A stretch of 64,000 nt of DNA. It comes from Candidatus Zipacnadum vermilionense. Its GTDB lineage: Bacteria; Armatimonadota; Zipacnadia; Zipacnadales; Zipacnadaceae. Below are positions 32,659 to 42,105 of the stretch, piece after piece. The stretch's first letter is position 1; every line of letters starts with the position of its first letter. The notes below the pieces were generated by a model. The model had not been told where the DNA came from. It saw nothing but the letters and a program-made list of their open reading frames with translations, and searched no databases. The stretch spans positions 186,001-250,000 of the forward strand of contig JALGSV010000007.1 in assembly GCA_029821755.1 (NCBI GenBank), written 5' to 3'. The position numbers were made by a program, and so were the translations under genes.

Positions 32659-33489
32659 GTGACCAGACTCGGACACCTAACGATGGCGGCGGCAGTTTGT
32701 ATGGCGCTGTTGCCGCTCTGTGGGAGCGCGACGAAGGCCGATGACACTGCTGATCTGCACATGAGAGCGGTGTTCCAAGCGAAGTACCAAGAATGGATGA
32801 AGATTCGCGACAGGGTGACCCGTGCCTCCGGTCCATCCAGCAAGCTTGACCTTGGGGCGATATTCAATAACGATGCCGTTCGCGCGATCGTTGCCTTGGG
32901 TCCGGGAGCCATCCCCTGTATCATGGATGCCCTCCCTGGCGACCACTTCCTCGGGTATTGCCTGTTTCTGATAAGCAAGTGGCGCTATCACAAGGTGAGA
33001 ATCGAGCAAAATGGCGTAAGTACGTGGACAGTGGAGGAATACCCCGACATACGGCAGAGCCGCGTGCCTGATGCAGTGATGATATGGCAGCGCTGGTGGA
33101 GGGAGGGACAGAAGGGAGTTGACGACCGCTTCGCGGGTCTAAAGACAAAGTGGGCCCTGCTCACGACCGCGGAGAAAATGGCGCTGTGGACCACAGAGAC
33201 ATTCTACAGCAAGCAGGACCGGGCAGTGCAGGTGCAGCGCACGGATGTGACCGAGGCGGGCAAGGTTTACCTGGCGGTACAGGATCTGGGCATTGCCGTC
33301 TTGCCTGAGTTGGTGCCGGATCTCAAGCAAGGGCATTACGAATTCCTGGACATTGCGCTCACCCTGACCGGCGAGCAAGCGGTGTTGCCGGACCTGGGGC
33401 TGAGCACGACGGAGAGGGCACATGCTTTTCTCGTGTGGTGGGAAGCGAATAAGGAGAAATGGACGATTCCGTGGCCGACGAAGAACTAG
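32659..33489 (+). CDS. Secreted hypothetical protein
   Basis: 276 residues from GTG 32659 (AAGGAGG upstream). A signal peptide (MTRLGHLTMAAAVCMALLPLCGSA) is followed by an alpha-helical domain with HEAT-like elements (AVRAIVALGPGAIPCIMDAL; GIAVLPELVPDL) and many Trp residues. No catalytic motif is visible. GC content is lower than in recO and polX on either side, which suggests recent acquisition or a less expressed gene. Function unknown; probably periplasmic. Confidence 0.65.
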   Translation: MTRLGHLTMAAAVCMALLPLCGSATKADDTADLHMRAVFQAKYQEWMKIRDRVTRASGPSSKLDLGAIFNNDAVRAIVALGPGAIPCIMDALPGDHFLGYCLFLISKWRYHKVRIEQNGVSTWTVEEYPDIRQSRVPDAVMIWQRWWREGQKGVDDRFAGLKTKWALLTTAEKMALWTTETFYSKQDRAVQVQRTDVTEAGKVYLAVQDLGIAVLPELVPDLKQGHYEFLDIALTLTGEQAVLPDLGLSTTERAHAFLVWWEANKEKWTIPWPTKN

Positions 33490-33684
33490 GCGCCGGCCCC
33501 CCCGGCGGCGGCTCCCGGGGGCGGGAGGGTGCAGAAACCATACCACGACAGAAGGGGGCGGCGTTAGGGCTGGAGGCGCTGCCCGCTATCGCCGGCAGCA
33601 CTGCCGACCGGGCGGCTGGCGCGGCTCGAAAGCCACGCAAGCCGCCCCTACTCGCCACTCGCGACTCGCCACTCGCGACTAACT

Positions 33685-35436
33685 ATGACCAACGCCGAGA
33701 TCGCGCGGATTCTGGAGGAGATCGCCGACCTGCTCGACATCGAGGAGGCCGATCGGTTCCGTATCCTCAGTTACCGACGGGGAGCCGAGGTGGTGCAGAA
33801 TCAGAGCCGGGAGCTGGCCTCAGTGGTGGCCGAGGGCGGGGCCAAGGCGTTGCAGACCATCCCCGGCATCGGCGAGAGCCTGGCGAAGAAGATTGTGGAG
33901 ATGGTGGAGACGGGCAAGCTGGGCTACCACGACGAGCTGCTGAGTAAGTACCCGCCGACGCTGCTGGACCTGCTGCACGTGCCGGGGCTGGGGCCGCGGA
34001 AGGTGGCGGAGATCTACCGGGAGCTGGGCGTGGCCTCGCTCGAGGACCTGGCCGAGGCCGCCCAGGAGCGCCGGTTGCGCGATTTGCCGGGCATGGGGGC
34101 GAAGACCGAGGAGAACATCCTGCACAACCTGCAGGTGTACCAGGAGAGCGGCAAGCGCTCGCGGCTGGGGGATATCCTGCCTGTGGCGGAGCGCCTGCGA
34201 GACTGGTTGCGGCAGCAGCCGGGGGTGATCGCCGCCGACTACGCGGGCAGCGCCCGGCGGGGGCGAGAGACGGTGGGGGACCTGGACCTGCTGGCCAGTT
34301 CGGAGACGCCGGCGGAGGTCTGCCAGGCCTTCGCGCAGAGCGACGACCTGGCCGAGGTGATGCTGGCCGGCGGTACCAAGGTAAGCGGCCGCCTGCCCGG
34401 GGGGCGGCAGGTGGACCTGCGGGTGGTGGCACCGGAGAGTTGGGGCGCGGCACTGCAGTACTTCACCGGCTCTCAGGCGCACAACGTGGCCCTGCGGGCG
34501 CGGGCGCAGAAGCAAGGCCTGACCATCAACGAGTACGGCGTCTTCCAGTTGGAGGGCGAGGAGGCCGGACCGCGAGTGGCGGGAGAGACGGAGGAGAGCG
34601 TGTACGCCGCGGTGGGACTGCCCTGGATCACGCCGGAATTGCGGGAGGATCGCGGGGAGATACAGGCCGCCGAACAGGACAAGCTGCCGAAGCTGATCGA
34701 GGAGACGGACCTGCGCGGAGACCTACACGTGCATACCCTGGCCTCCGACGGGCATAATTCGCTGAAGGAGATGGTGGAGGCGGCGATCGCCTGCCGCTAT
34801 GAGTACCTGGGGATCAGCGAGCACTCGCCCTCGCTATACGTCGCGCACGGGGTGGACGGGGAGCGTCTGCGGGAACACCGGGTGGCGGTGGATGAGATCA
34901 ACGCCGACCTGGCGAAGCGCAAGCGCAAGTTCACGGTGCTGCTGGGGACCGAAGCGGACATCATGACCGACGGCAGCCTGGACCTGGCGGAGGGGACCTG
35001 GGAACTGCTCGACTATGTGCTCGCGTCGGTGCACCAGGGCTTCTCCAATGACGCCGACAAGATCACCCACCGGGTGCTGACGGCGCTGGAGAGCGGGAAG
35101 GTGGATGTGCTGTGCCACCCGACCGGGCGGCTGCTGGGCGAGCGCGAGCCGTACGGCCTGCACCTGGAGGAAGTCCTCAAGGCCGCGACGAAACTGGGCG
35201 TGGCGCTGGAGATCAACGCCGCCCCCCAGCGGCTGGACCTGAACGACGTGCACGCCCGGCTGGTCCAGGAGCAGGGCGGCCTGCTGTGCATAAACACTGA
35301 CGCGCACTCCGTGGACTCGCTGCAGCACCTGCGCTACGGGGTAATCGTAGCGAGGCGCGGCTGGATCAAGGCGCCGACGGTCATCAACACGTGGCCGCTG
35401 GGGAAGCTGAGGAAGTGGTTGGGGAGGAGGAGATAG
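33685..35436 (+). CDS. polX: DNA polymerase/3'-5' exonuclease PolX
   Basis: 583 residues. Family X polymerase used in base-excision and gap repair, with a PHP-domain exonuclease. An 8-kDa-like domain with helix-hairpin-helix motifs (IPGIGESLAKKI, VPGLGPRKVAEIY, LPGMGAKTEENI) is followed by the palm with Asp199 and Asp201 in GDLDLL and Asp244 in QVDLRVV. The C-terminal PHP domain has DLHVHTLASDGHNS (His348, His350), GISEHSP, GTEADIM, ASVHQGF, DVLCHPTGR and NTDAHS, so all metal ligands are present. The ATG has no Shine-Dalgarno because a tandem cactcgcga-like repeat runs up to within 7 nt of it. Confidence 0.95.
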   Translation: MTNAEIARILEEIADLLDIEEADRFRILSYRRGAEVVQNQSRELASVVAEGGAKALQTIPGIGESLAKKIVEMVETGKLGYHDELLSKYPPTLLDLLHVPGLGPRKVAEIYRELGVASLEDLAEAAQERRLRDLPGMGAKTEENILHNLQVYQESGKRSRLGDILPVAERLRDWLRQQPGVIAADYAGSARRGRETVGDLDLLASSETPAEVCQAFAQSDDLAEVMLAGGTKVSGRLPGGRQVDLRVVAPESWGAALQYFTGSQAHNVALRARAQKQGLTINEYGVFQLEGEEAGPRVAGETEESVYAAVGLPWITPELREDRGEIQAAEQDKLPKLIEETDLRGDLHVHTLASDGHNSLKEMVEAAIACRYEYLGISEHSPSLYVAHGVDGERLREHRVAVDEINADLAKRKRKFTVLLGTEADIMTDGSLDLAEGTWELLDYVLASVHQGFSNDADKITHRVLTALESGKVDVLCHPTGRLLGEREPYGLHLEEVLKAATKLGVALEINAAPQRLDLNDVHARLVQEQGGLLCINTDAHSVDSLQHLRYGVIVARRGWIKAPTVINTWPLGKLRKWLGRRR

Positions 35437-35437
35437 G

Positions 35438-35499
35438 GAGCCTCACCCCCCTTCCCCTGGGCGCAGAGGCCGTCAGCGGGAGAGGGGGAACCAGAGCGG
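35438..35499 (+). repeat. Family A palindromic repeat, copy 10 (long loop)
   Basis: gagcctcaccccccttcccc, tgggcgcagaggccgtcagc, gggagagggggaaccagagc. Begins 1 nt after the polX stop. Confidence 0.75.
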
Positions 35500-35552
35500 C
35501 CGCTGGACCCACACATCTGCCTTCCCATATACATCTTCCAGGAGGAACCGTA

Positions 35553-37463
35553 TTGTCCATTCTCCGTTGTCTGTCCGCCATCGTCTTACTCTCAGTCCTG
35601 TCCACCCTCCTTCTCGCAGCTCAGGCGCCGGCGTTGAAGAACCCCGGTTTTGAGGGCGGCATGGATGGCTGGCATCCCATGCCCGAGACCCCTGGAGCCG
35701 CGGTGGCGGCGGTGAAGGTGAACACGCACGACGGGGAGCTGTCCCTGGAGTTGAAGGCCGAGGAGGGCAAGAACCCGTGGGTGGCCCAGGGCCTACCGGA
35801 CATCATACCCCATGCCACCTATCTGCTGACCGTCTACGTCCAGCACGACGAGGGGGTCGGGCGGGGAGCGGTCAAGCTAGAGTTCTACGACGCCCAGGAC
35901 AAGTACCTGGGCGGCCACTACGGCCTGGAGCCGGAGACGCCGACCGGCGACTGGACGTCGGTGCAGGTCAGGGCCGGGGCGCCGGACAACGCGGCCAAGG
36001 CGGCGGTGATCCTGCGAATGCTGGGGGCAGGGGCGGTCTACTATGACGACGTTTCGTTCTCCTTGGTGGCCCCGCCGCCCGCCTTCCGCCTGTCTCCGGC
36101 GCGCCTGACGGCACCGGTGGAGGCGGGGGCCAAAGTCAGCCTCACCGCTGACCTGGCGCCCACCACCCAGCTCAAGGGCGATCCCCAGGCGTTCGTGGTC
36201 GGCGGCGGAGCCGAGACGCCGAAGAGGGCCGCCGTGGCCTCCGCCCCCGGCGCGACCCGTCGCAGCCTGAAGCTGGAGGTCACCCTCCCGCAGCTCGCCC
36301 CGGGCTTCTACCGGCTGCAGATCGGCTGGCCCCAGGTCATCCCCGCGACGGTGGACCTGGTCCTGCTCCCCAGCGGCCAGCGTCCGGCGGAGATGGACGA
36401 CCAGGCCCGGTTCGTGCAGGGCGGGGAGGTCTTCGTCCCGGTGGGGGTATACCATGTAAGGCCGGAGGACTTCCCGGCGCTGGCCCAGGCCGGGTTCACC
36501 GTGGCGCAGATCGGCCCGCCGGCTCAGGCAGGCGAACTCCAGACGGCGGTCGTCGCGGCGCGGGAGGCGAAGCTGCGGCTGCTGGTGCCACTGTACCCGG
36601 GCCTGGCCAATCGCGCGGCGGCGGAGGCGGCGGCCGGGCTGGTCAAGCACTTCAGCGGCGAGGAGACCATCTTCGGTTGGCTGCTGGCCGATCAGCCCGA
36701 GGTGCGCGCCGACCTGAGCGGGCCGCTCACCGACCTGTACATTCGGGTGCGGCAAGCGGACGCCACCCACCCGTGCTTCCTCACTGCCGGGCCGGAGGCG
36801 GATCTGTCGGCCTGGGCGCCGCTGTGCGACGCGCTGCTGGTGCAGGCCTTCCCCCGGGCGGGGGAGGCGGGAGCCGTGACCAAGCGCCTGGATGAGGCGG
36901 GAGACGCGGTGCGCGCGACCCAGCCCTGGGCGGCGGTCCTGGCCGCCGGCTGGCCAGGGCAGGGGTCGCCGGAGGTGGAGGAGGCGCGGGCTTGGCTCTA
37001 CCGGGCGATGGTGGACGGTTCCACCGGGGCGCTGTGGTTCTCCCTGCGCGAAGGCGATTGGGACTTGACCGCCTCGCCGCTCTGGGAGGAGCTGCCCCGG
37101 CTCAACGCCGAAGCCGTCCAGCTAGGTCGGGCCTTCCAGCAAGGGGAGTCACTGGGCCAGTTGGAGCTCTCCGTTGAGCAGGTCAGCGCGCAGGCGGTGA
37201 AGCTGGGTGAGGAGGTGTTCCTGGTGCTGTTCAACGAGTCGACCCATCCGCTGCAGGGCGCCGTGCGCCTGCCGATGGTCGTCACCCACGGCACCTACCT
37301 GGACGGTGCCGGCGAGGCCAACGTCCGGAGCCGGACGGTACGTTTCGACCTGCCCCCGGGCGGAGCGCGAGCGATTCGCCTGACGCTCGCCCCGGCCGGT
37401 GAACAGCCAGCCCCCGCTCCCGAGCCGCCGCCGGCGGAGCCTTCGGATGAGGCGGGGCCGTAG
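35553..37463 (+). CDS. Secreted protein with CBM-like N-terminus and glycosidase-like TIM barrel
   Basis: 636 residues from TTG 35553, with AGGAGGA 6 nt upstream. A signal peptide (to about AAQA) leads into a galactose-binding jelly-roll of about 150 residues: LKNPGFEGGMDGWHPMPE and YYDDVSFSLVAPPP are the opening and closing strands of CBM4/9-type modules. A beta domain follows, then a TIM-barrel-like region beginning FVPVGVYHVRPEDFPALAQ, with FGWLLADQPEV in the position where glycoside hydrolase-like barrels carry an acid, and a last beta domain. A Pro/Ala-rich tail ends the protein. Probable surface or periplasmic carbohydrate-binding protein; catalysis is unproven. Confidence 0.7.
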   Translation: MSILRCLSAIVLLSVLSTLLLAAQAPALKNPGFEGGMDGWHPMPETPGAAVAAVKVNTHDGELSLELKAEEGKNPWVAQGLPDIIPHATYLLTVYVQHDEGVGRGAVKLEFYDAQDKYLGGHYGLEPETPTGDWTSVQVRAGAPDNAAKAAVILRMLGAGAVYYDDVSFSLVAPPPAFRLSPARLTAPVEAGAKVSLTADLAPTTQLKGDPQAFVVGGGAETPKRAAVASAPGATRRSLKLEVTLPQLAPGFYRLQIGWPQVIPATVDLVLLPSGQRPAEMDDQARFVQGGEVFVPVGVYHVRPEDFPALAQAGFTVAQIGPPAQAGELQTAVVAAREAKLRLLVPLYPGLANRAAAEAAAGLVKHFSGEETIFGWLLADQPEVRADLSGPLTDLYIRVRQADATHPCFLTAGPEADLSAWAPLCDALLVQAFPRAGEAGAVTKRLDEAGDAVRATQPWAAVLAAGWPGQGSPEVEEARAWLYRAMVDGSTGALWFSLREGDWDLTASPLWEELPRLNAEAVQLGRAFQQGESLGQLELSVEQVSAQAVKLGEEVFLVLFNESTHPLQGAVRLPMVVTHGTYLDGAGEANVRSRTVRFDLPPGGARAIRLTLAPAGEQPAPAPEPPPAEPSDEAGP

Positions 37464-37467
37464 GGGG

Positions 37468-37512
37468 AAGTCTCACCCCCCTCCCCCTCTCCTGGCAGGA
37501 GAGGAGGAGCTA
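37468..37512 (+). repeat. Family A palindromic repeat, copy 11
   Basis: gaagtctcacccccctcccc, ctctcctggcaggagag, gaggagc. Begins 4 nt after the preceding stop codon. Confidence 0.75.
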
Positions 37513-37580
37513 GGAGGGTGGGGCCGGGCTGGCCGCGCGAACCTAATCTGACTCCCATCACCTGAAGGAGGAATCCCACC

Positions 37581-40100
37581 ATGTCCTCACGCCTCACGCC
37601 CCTGTCCCTGACCCGCTACTTCAACTCCCCCGCCTGCCTGCCCACCAAGCGCCGTAAGGGAGAGACAACTTGGGACCCGCGCGTCGCGGAGGTGCTCCCC
37701 CATCTCCCGCGCGGACAGCAGACCTTCTGGGGCCTCCCCTTCCGGCTGGGGCCGGCGGAGCTGGACCAGCCGGGCCTGGTGCTGCTGGCGCCGGGCCGGA
37801 AGGAGGTCCGCGTGCCGGTCAAGCAGACCGCCACCCACGTCTGCCTCCTGCACTTCTGCGACGTGACCAACGACGACGCTCAGCGTTCCGCCGGCGGGGA
37901 GGTGCTGGCGGAGTACGTCCTGGAGTACGCCGACGGTGAGACGCACACGGTCCCCATCCGGCGCCGCTTTGAGGTCAACCCCTTCACCGGCGAGTGGGGC
38001 ACCTACGCCTTCGCCGCGGCGAAGGCCCCCGAGCCGCGAGTACTAACCGAGGCGGATGCGACCTCGTTCAGCTGGGGCTGGCGGCAGACCGGAGCCACCA
38101 GCGGCGGCGGGCGCTTCCTGACCTGGGTCTACGCTCTGGAGAACCCGCGGCCGGAAGTGGCGATCGCTCGCGTGGTCCTGCGCGGCGCCGCGGCCGGCCC
38201 GGTCGCGGTGCTGGGCGTGACGCTGTATGAGGGACCGGGGCATCCGCTGCGCCATGTGCCGCGCAAGGTCTACCGGCTGGTCCTCCCCGCCGCGGAGAAG
38301 GCGACCGCCGACCAGGTGCAGGCGGAGCTGGACATGGGTGTGGTCACGCGGCTGTACGCGGCTCCCGCCCAGGTGGACGAGACCTGGCTCAAGGCGCCCG
38401 ACCGGGGTCTGGGGGAGAAGCGCGTGTCCAAGGCGGGGCGCGAGTTCCTCCTGGACGCCACTGGCGCCGAGGGGGCCACACTCAACGTGCAGGTGGCAGG
38501 CAAAGGCAAGCACGCGCTGGACTTCGGCGAGGCATACTCACGCGGCAAGACCACTGACGGCAAAGCGCGGATTGAGTTAGTCAACCCGCGCACCTCCTGG
38601 GTGCATGTTACGGTGGTGGATAAGTCCACGGGCCAGCCGACGGCGACGCGGGCGCACTTCCGGGGCAAGTTCGGCGACTACCTCGCCCCCTACGGCCACC
38701 ACTGGGAGGTCAACGACCAGTGGTTTGAGGATTACGCCGGCGATCTGCAACTGGGCGGGCAGCCGTTTGCCTACGTGCCCGGGTCGTTCCAGATCGAACT
38801 GCCGGTGGGCGAATGCTACGTCGAACTTAACAAGGGCTTCGAGTACAAGCCGGTGCGGCGGAAGCTGGTGATCAAGCCGGGGCAGCGGGAGCTACGGCTG
38901 ACGGTCGATCGGGGCGCGGACTGGCGCCAGGAGGGCTGGGTCACCGCCGACACCCACGTCCACTTCATCAGCCCCCAGACCGCGGCGCTGGAGGGGAAGG
39001 CCGAGGGGCTCAACCTGATTAACTTGCTCGCCTCCCAGTGGGGGCGGCTCTACACCAATGTGGCCGACATCACGGGGGAGGCTTCGGGTTGCTCGGACGA
39101 GGAGACTCTGGTCTGGGTGGGCACCGAGAACCGTCACCACCTACTGGGGCATATCTCCATGCTGGGTACCCACGGCGACCCGGTGTTCCCCATGTGTTCT
39201 GGCGGGGTCGATGAGGCCTATATCGGCGACCCGGAGCTCCGGGCGCTGACGGAATGGGCCCGCGAGTGCAAAGCGAAGGACGGCGTGGTCATCCGGCCGC
39301 ATTTCCCCTCGCCGATCTGCGAGGAGCCAGCCTACTTCATGTTGGGGCAGCTAGATGGGGCGGAGTTGCGCCAGTTCGCCGATCCCGCGGCCGGCCCGCT
39401 GGAGGTCTTTCAGTTCTCCGAGTGGTACCGCTACCTCAACTGCGGCTGCAGGGTGGCGGCGGTCGGCGGCACGGATAAGATGAGCGCGGGGATGCCGGTG
39501 GGCGGCGTGCGCACTTATGCCCGGCTGGGAAAGAACGAGCCCTTCAGCTTCGAGAACTGGGGCCAGGCGGTCCGCGCCGGGCGCACTTTCACCACCTCCG
39601 GCCCGCTGATTGACCTGACCGTGGACGGCAAGCCGATTGGATCCGAGATCAAGATGAAGGCTAGGGGGGGGGAGGTGGAGATCGCGGCGAGCGCGCAGTG
39701 CCAGTGGCCGATCCACGCGCTGGAGGTAGTCGTCAACGGACAAGTTGTCGCGGATACTCGCAAGGCTAAGGGCGCACACAGCCTAAGTCTGCGGCAGAAG
39801 GTGCGCCTAGAGGGCAGCGCTTGGATCGCCGCCCGCTGCGGGAGCAGGCTGCAGGTGAATCACTGCTGGCCGATGCACCTGGGCGCGCACACCTCTCCGG
39901 TCTATGTCGTCGCTGGCGGCCAGGAGTTGTGGAGTCCCAGCGACGCGACCTACATGCTCACGCTGCTCGACGGCGGGATGACGTATCTGGATACGCTGTC
40001 GGTACGCTACAGCGAGAAGCGGCACCAGGCGATCAAGAAGGTGTACGAGGAGGCGAAGGGGGAGATACGGCGGAGAGGGCAGGGGAGCCTCACCCCCTAG
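37581..40100 (+). CDS. CehA/McbA-family metallohydrolase (PHP domain)
   Basis: 839 residues, without a signal peptide, from ATG 37581 (AAGGAGG upstream). N-terminal beta domains of about 450 residues (PWGV-like strands, then a carboxypeptidase-regulatory-like fold with TVVDKSTGQPTATRAHF) precede the PHP metal-hydrolase core: GWVTADTHVHFI with His at about 458 and 460, NRHHLLGHISMLG, VIRPHFPSP and VAAVGGTDKMSAG with the final Asp. CehA and McbA hydrolyse carbaryl-type esters, but most family members have unknown substrates. The final residues GSLTP and the TAG stop are encoded by the first part of a family A repeat, so the ancestral C-terminus was probably a little shorter or different. Confidence 0.82.
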   Translation: MSSRLTPLSLTRYFNSPACLPTKRRKGETTWDPRVAEVLPHLPRGQQTFWGLPFRLGPAELDQPGLVLLAPGRKEVRVPVKQTATHVCLLHFCDVTNDDAQRSAGGEVLAEYVLEYADGETHTVPIRRRFEVNPFTGEWGTYAFAAAKAPEPRVLTEADATSFSWGWRQTGATSGGGRFLTWVYALENPRPEVAIARVVLRGAAAGPVAVLGVTLYEGPGHPLRHVPRKVYRLVLPAAEKATADQVQAELDMGVVTRLYAAPAQVDETWLKAPDRGLGEKRVSKAGREFLLDATGAEGATLNVQVAGKGKHALDFGEAYSRGKTTDGKARIELVNPRTSWVHVTVVDKSTGQPTATRAHFRGKFGDYLAPYGHHWEVNDQWFEDYAGDLQLGGQPFAYVPGSFQIELPVGECYVELNKGFEYKPVRRKLVIKPGQRELRLTVDRGADWRQEGWVTADTHVHFISPQTAALEGKAEGLNLINLLASQWGRLYTNVADITGEASGCSDEETLVWVGTENRHHLLGHISMLGTHGDPVFPMCSGGVDEAYIGDPELRALTEWARECKAKDGVVIRPHFPSPICEEPAYFMLGQLDGAELRQFADPAAGPLEVFQFSEWYRYLNCGCRVAAVGGTDKMSAGMPVGGVRTYARLGKNEPFSFENWGQAVRAGRTFTTSGPLIDLTVDGKPIGSEIKMKARGGEVEIAASAQCQWPIHALEVVVNGQVVADTRKAKGAHSLSLRQKVRLEGSAWIAARCGSRLQVNHCWPMHLGAHTSPVYVVAGGQELWSPSDATYMLTLLDGGMTYLDTLSVRYSEKRHQAIKKVYEEAKGEIRRRGQGSLTP

Positions 40101-40130
40101 TCCCCTCTCCTGGCAGGAGAGGGGGAATTG
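40085..40130 (+). repeat. Family A palindromic repeat, copy 12, containing a stop codon
   Basis: gagcctcaccccctagtccc, ctctcctggcaggagag, ggggaattgg. It overlaps the last 16 nt of the metallohydrolase gene and supplies its TAG. Confidence 0.8.
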
Positions 40131-40146
40131 GGAGGAATCTCTCGGC

Positions 40147-40217
40147 GTGGGGCGGGCTTTCTATCCCGCCCTTCCCGTCGGTCGCCGAGCGCGGGCTAGA
40201 AAGCCCGCGCCACGCGG
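40147..40217 (+). repeat. Family B composite element
   Basis: Two palindromes in inverted array: ggcgggctttctatcccgcc (40151-40170) and gcgcgggctagaaagcccgc (from 40189), ending gccacgcgg. It sits upstream of the gene at 40295. Confidence 0.7.
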
Positions 40218-40294
40218 ACGGGTGCCTGCGGTGGCAGGAATCCACCCTTCCGCAGCGAATACCTTAGCAACGAACGCATCGGGAGGCATAAACC

Positions 40295-40813
40295 ATGTCC
40301 GATCTGCGTGCCCGTATCGTGAGCGATGAGGGGACCTTCCAGCGCTTGGCCGCCAGCATCCCGGGCTTCGCCGGCTACCGAGAGATGGGTATCCGGCGCA
40401 AGGCCGACGAGCTGGTGCGTATGCACCTGGTGGGCCTGCTGGACGACATCCTGAACCGGACCAAGCAGATCGTCAGCCGATGGGCGGACGCCGGAAAGCT
40501 CGAGGTGTTGGACAAGCTGGACCGGTTGGCCGGGAAGCTGCGCAAGGTCCGCGACAACCTGCGCTACGCCGATTACGGCTACACCGGCTGGTGGGACGCG
40601 GTGAAGATCAAAGAAGACGAGCTGGACGCCATGTACGCCTACGATCTGAAGATGCGCGAGGAGGTCGTGGCAATAGACGCCGCGGTCACCGACCTGGCCG
40701 CGGCAACGGAGGAAGACTTGGCGGCGAAGATGGCCGCGGTGCAGGAGCAAGTCGAGCGCTTGCAGAGCGCGGTGGATCACCGCGGGGAGATCACGGCCAG
40801 TCTGGTTCCCTGA
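40295..40813 (+). CDS. Hypothetical alpha-helical protein paired with an SPFH gene
   Basis: 172 residues from ATG 40295 with GGGAGG 9 nt upstream. The middle and end are predicted coiled coil (IDAAVTDLAAATEEDLAAKM; VQEQVERLQSAV), and the start is a charged helical bundle with a WWDAVKIKEDELDAMY motif. No enzymatic residues or membrane segment. It precedes the SPFH/zinc-ribbon gene by 108 nt across a family B element, so the two are probably partners: a cytosolic helical protein and its membrane-scaffold-type neighbour. I do not recognise a named family. Confidence 0.65.
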   Translation: MSDLRARIVSDEGTFQRLAASIPGFAGYREMGIRRKADELVRMHLVGLLDDILNRTKQIVSRWADAGKLEVLDKLDRLAGKLRKVRDNLRYADYGYTGWWDAVKIKEDELDAMYAYDLKMREEVVAIDAAVTDLAAATEEDLAAKMAAVQEQVERLQSAVDHRGEITASLVP

Positions 40814-40819
40814 CCCCTC

Positions 40820-40896
40820 CGTGTGGCGCGGGCTTTCTATCCCGCGGCTCCCCTGGGGTGCCGCGGAAGGGTGGCCATAGATCCCGCCCCACGCAG
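40820..40896 (+). repeat. Family B composite element
   Basis: cgtgtggcgcgggctttctatcccgcgg on the left and atcccgccccacgcag on the right. It fills the gap between the helical-protein and SPFH genes. Confidence 0.65.
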
Positions 40897-40921
40897 AGCA
40901 AGCCGATTGGGAGGTTAACCC

Positions 40922-42001
40922 ATGGAAGCAATCAATGTTGTGGAATGGCGCGACGTAACCGGGCAGGAGATTGTGCACCGCTGGCCCGAGGAGGGGCCGG
41001 GGGATATCACTCTGGGCTCGCAGCTCGTGGTGCGGGAGAGCCAGGCGGCGGTTTTCTACCGCGACGGACAGGCGCTGGATGTGTTCGGCTCGGGGCGGCA
41101 CACCCTGACCGCGCTCAATCTGCCGCTGGTGCAGAGCATCATTAACGTGCCCTTCGGTGGCAATACCCCCTTCCAGACGGAGGTCTACTTCGTCAACATG
41201 CGGGTCTTCACCGACCTGAAATGGGGTACGCCCGAGCCGATCATCTACCGCGACAAGGAGCTGGACTTCGTGCGCCTGCGCTCCTTCGGAGCCTACACCA
41301 TGCGGGTAGCCGACCCGCAGCTCTTCGTCAACATGGTGGTAGGCACCGAACATGTCTACACCCAGGACCAGGTGCAGGAGTGGTTGCGCAACTTCATCGT
41401 CACCCGCCTGACCTCGACGCTGGGGCAGACGCTGGACAGCATCCTCGACTTGGCCGAGCACTACAACGACCTGGGCGTGGCAATAAAGGCGCGGGTGGGC
41501 GAGGACTTCACCCGCTATGGGCTGGAGTTGATCGACTTCCTGATCGCGGCCATCACCCCGCCAGAGGAAGTCGCGGAGATGATCGACCAGCGTGCGTCGA
41601 TGCGGGGCGTGGGCGATATGCGGCAGTTCCTGCAGTTCCGCACCGCCCAGGCCATCGGCGACATGCCCCAATCGGAGGGTGGCGGCGGCGCCGGGGGCAC
41701 CGCGGCCATCGGCGCTGGCCTGGGTGCGGGCGTGGCCATGGGCGGGGCGATGATGGAGGCGATGCGCGACGCCTCCCGCAGCGACGAGCAGCAGGCCCCT
41801 CCGGCAGCGGGCGCGCAACCTCCCGCTCCCCAGCCTGCTGTCGGTCCGCAGCCGACCTGTCCCTCCTGTCACCAGCCGGTTCCCGGAGGGGCGAGATTCT
41901 GCCCCAACTGCGGCGCGAGCCTGGCGCCGGCGCAGTGCGAATGTGGGGAGGCGCTGCCGGCGGGGGCGAAGTTCTGTCCGGGGTGTGGGAAGCAAGTGTA
42001 G
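40922..42001 (+). CDS. SPFH-domain protein with C-terminal double zinc ribbon (virion core protein-like)
   Basis: 359 residues. The SPFH (band-7) core runs to about residue 240: LVVRESQAAVFYRDGQALDVFGSGRH is the opening of the YdjI/virion-core-type SPFH family, with TEVYFVNMRVF and GAYTMRVADPQLF inside. A Gly/Ala-rich linker and an Ala/Pro-rich stretch then lead to two zinc ribbons: CPSC...CPNCG and CECG...CPGCG, the final residues being KQV. There is no transmembrane helix. Such proteins assemble into rings or scaffold membranes; a specific role cannot be read. The start has GGGAGGT upstream. Confidence 0.83.
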   Translation: MEAINVVEWRDVTGQEIVHRWPEEGPGDITLGSQLVVRESQAAVFYRDGQALDVFGSGRHTLTALNLPLVQSIINVPFGGNTPFQTEVYFVNMRVFTDLKWGTPEPIIYRDKELDFVRLRSFGAYTMRVADPQLFVNMVVGTEHVYTQDQVQEWLRNFIVTRLTSTLGQTLDSILDLAEHYNDLGVAIKARVGEDFTRYGLELIDFLIAAITPPEEVAEMIDQRASMRGVGDMRQFLQFRTAQAIGDMPQSEGGGGAGGTAAIGAGLGAGVAMGGAMMEAMRDASRSDEQQAPPAAGAQPPAPQPAVGPQPTCPSCHQPVPGGARFCPNCGASLAPAQCECGEALPAGAKFCPGCGKQV

Positions 42002-42008
42002 GGGGCAC

Positions 42009-42037
42009 TTGACGCTCCGGGGAGAGTGGGATATAGT
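42009..42037 (+). promoter_or_regulatory. Toxin-antitoxin promoter
   Basis: TTGACG (42009-42014), 17 nt, TATAGT (42032-42037). The -10 overlaps the operator-like palindrome that follows, which fits autorepression. Confidence 0.75.
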
Positions 42038-42059
42038 TGGAAAGTCGTATTTTCCAACT
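42035..42059 (+). promoter_or_regulatory. Operator-like palindrome of the toxin-antitoxin operon
   Basis: agttggaaa (42035-42043), gtcgtat, tttccaact (42051-42059): perfect 9-nt arms. It overlaps the last three bases of the -10 and the start point, and is AT-richer than its surroundings. Likely bound by the AbrB-type antitoxin. Confidence 0.7.
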
Positions 42060-42105
42060 TCCAGGTCGGGGTTGCTCTCGGCAGGACCCAGAGGAGCGGT
42101 GCACT

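Noticed and set aside
40196-41995. Minus-strand 599-aa frame
   Set aside because: Antisense to the helical protein and the SPFH gene, both with domain support.
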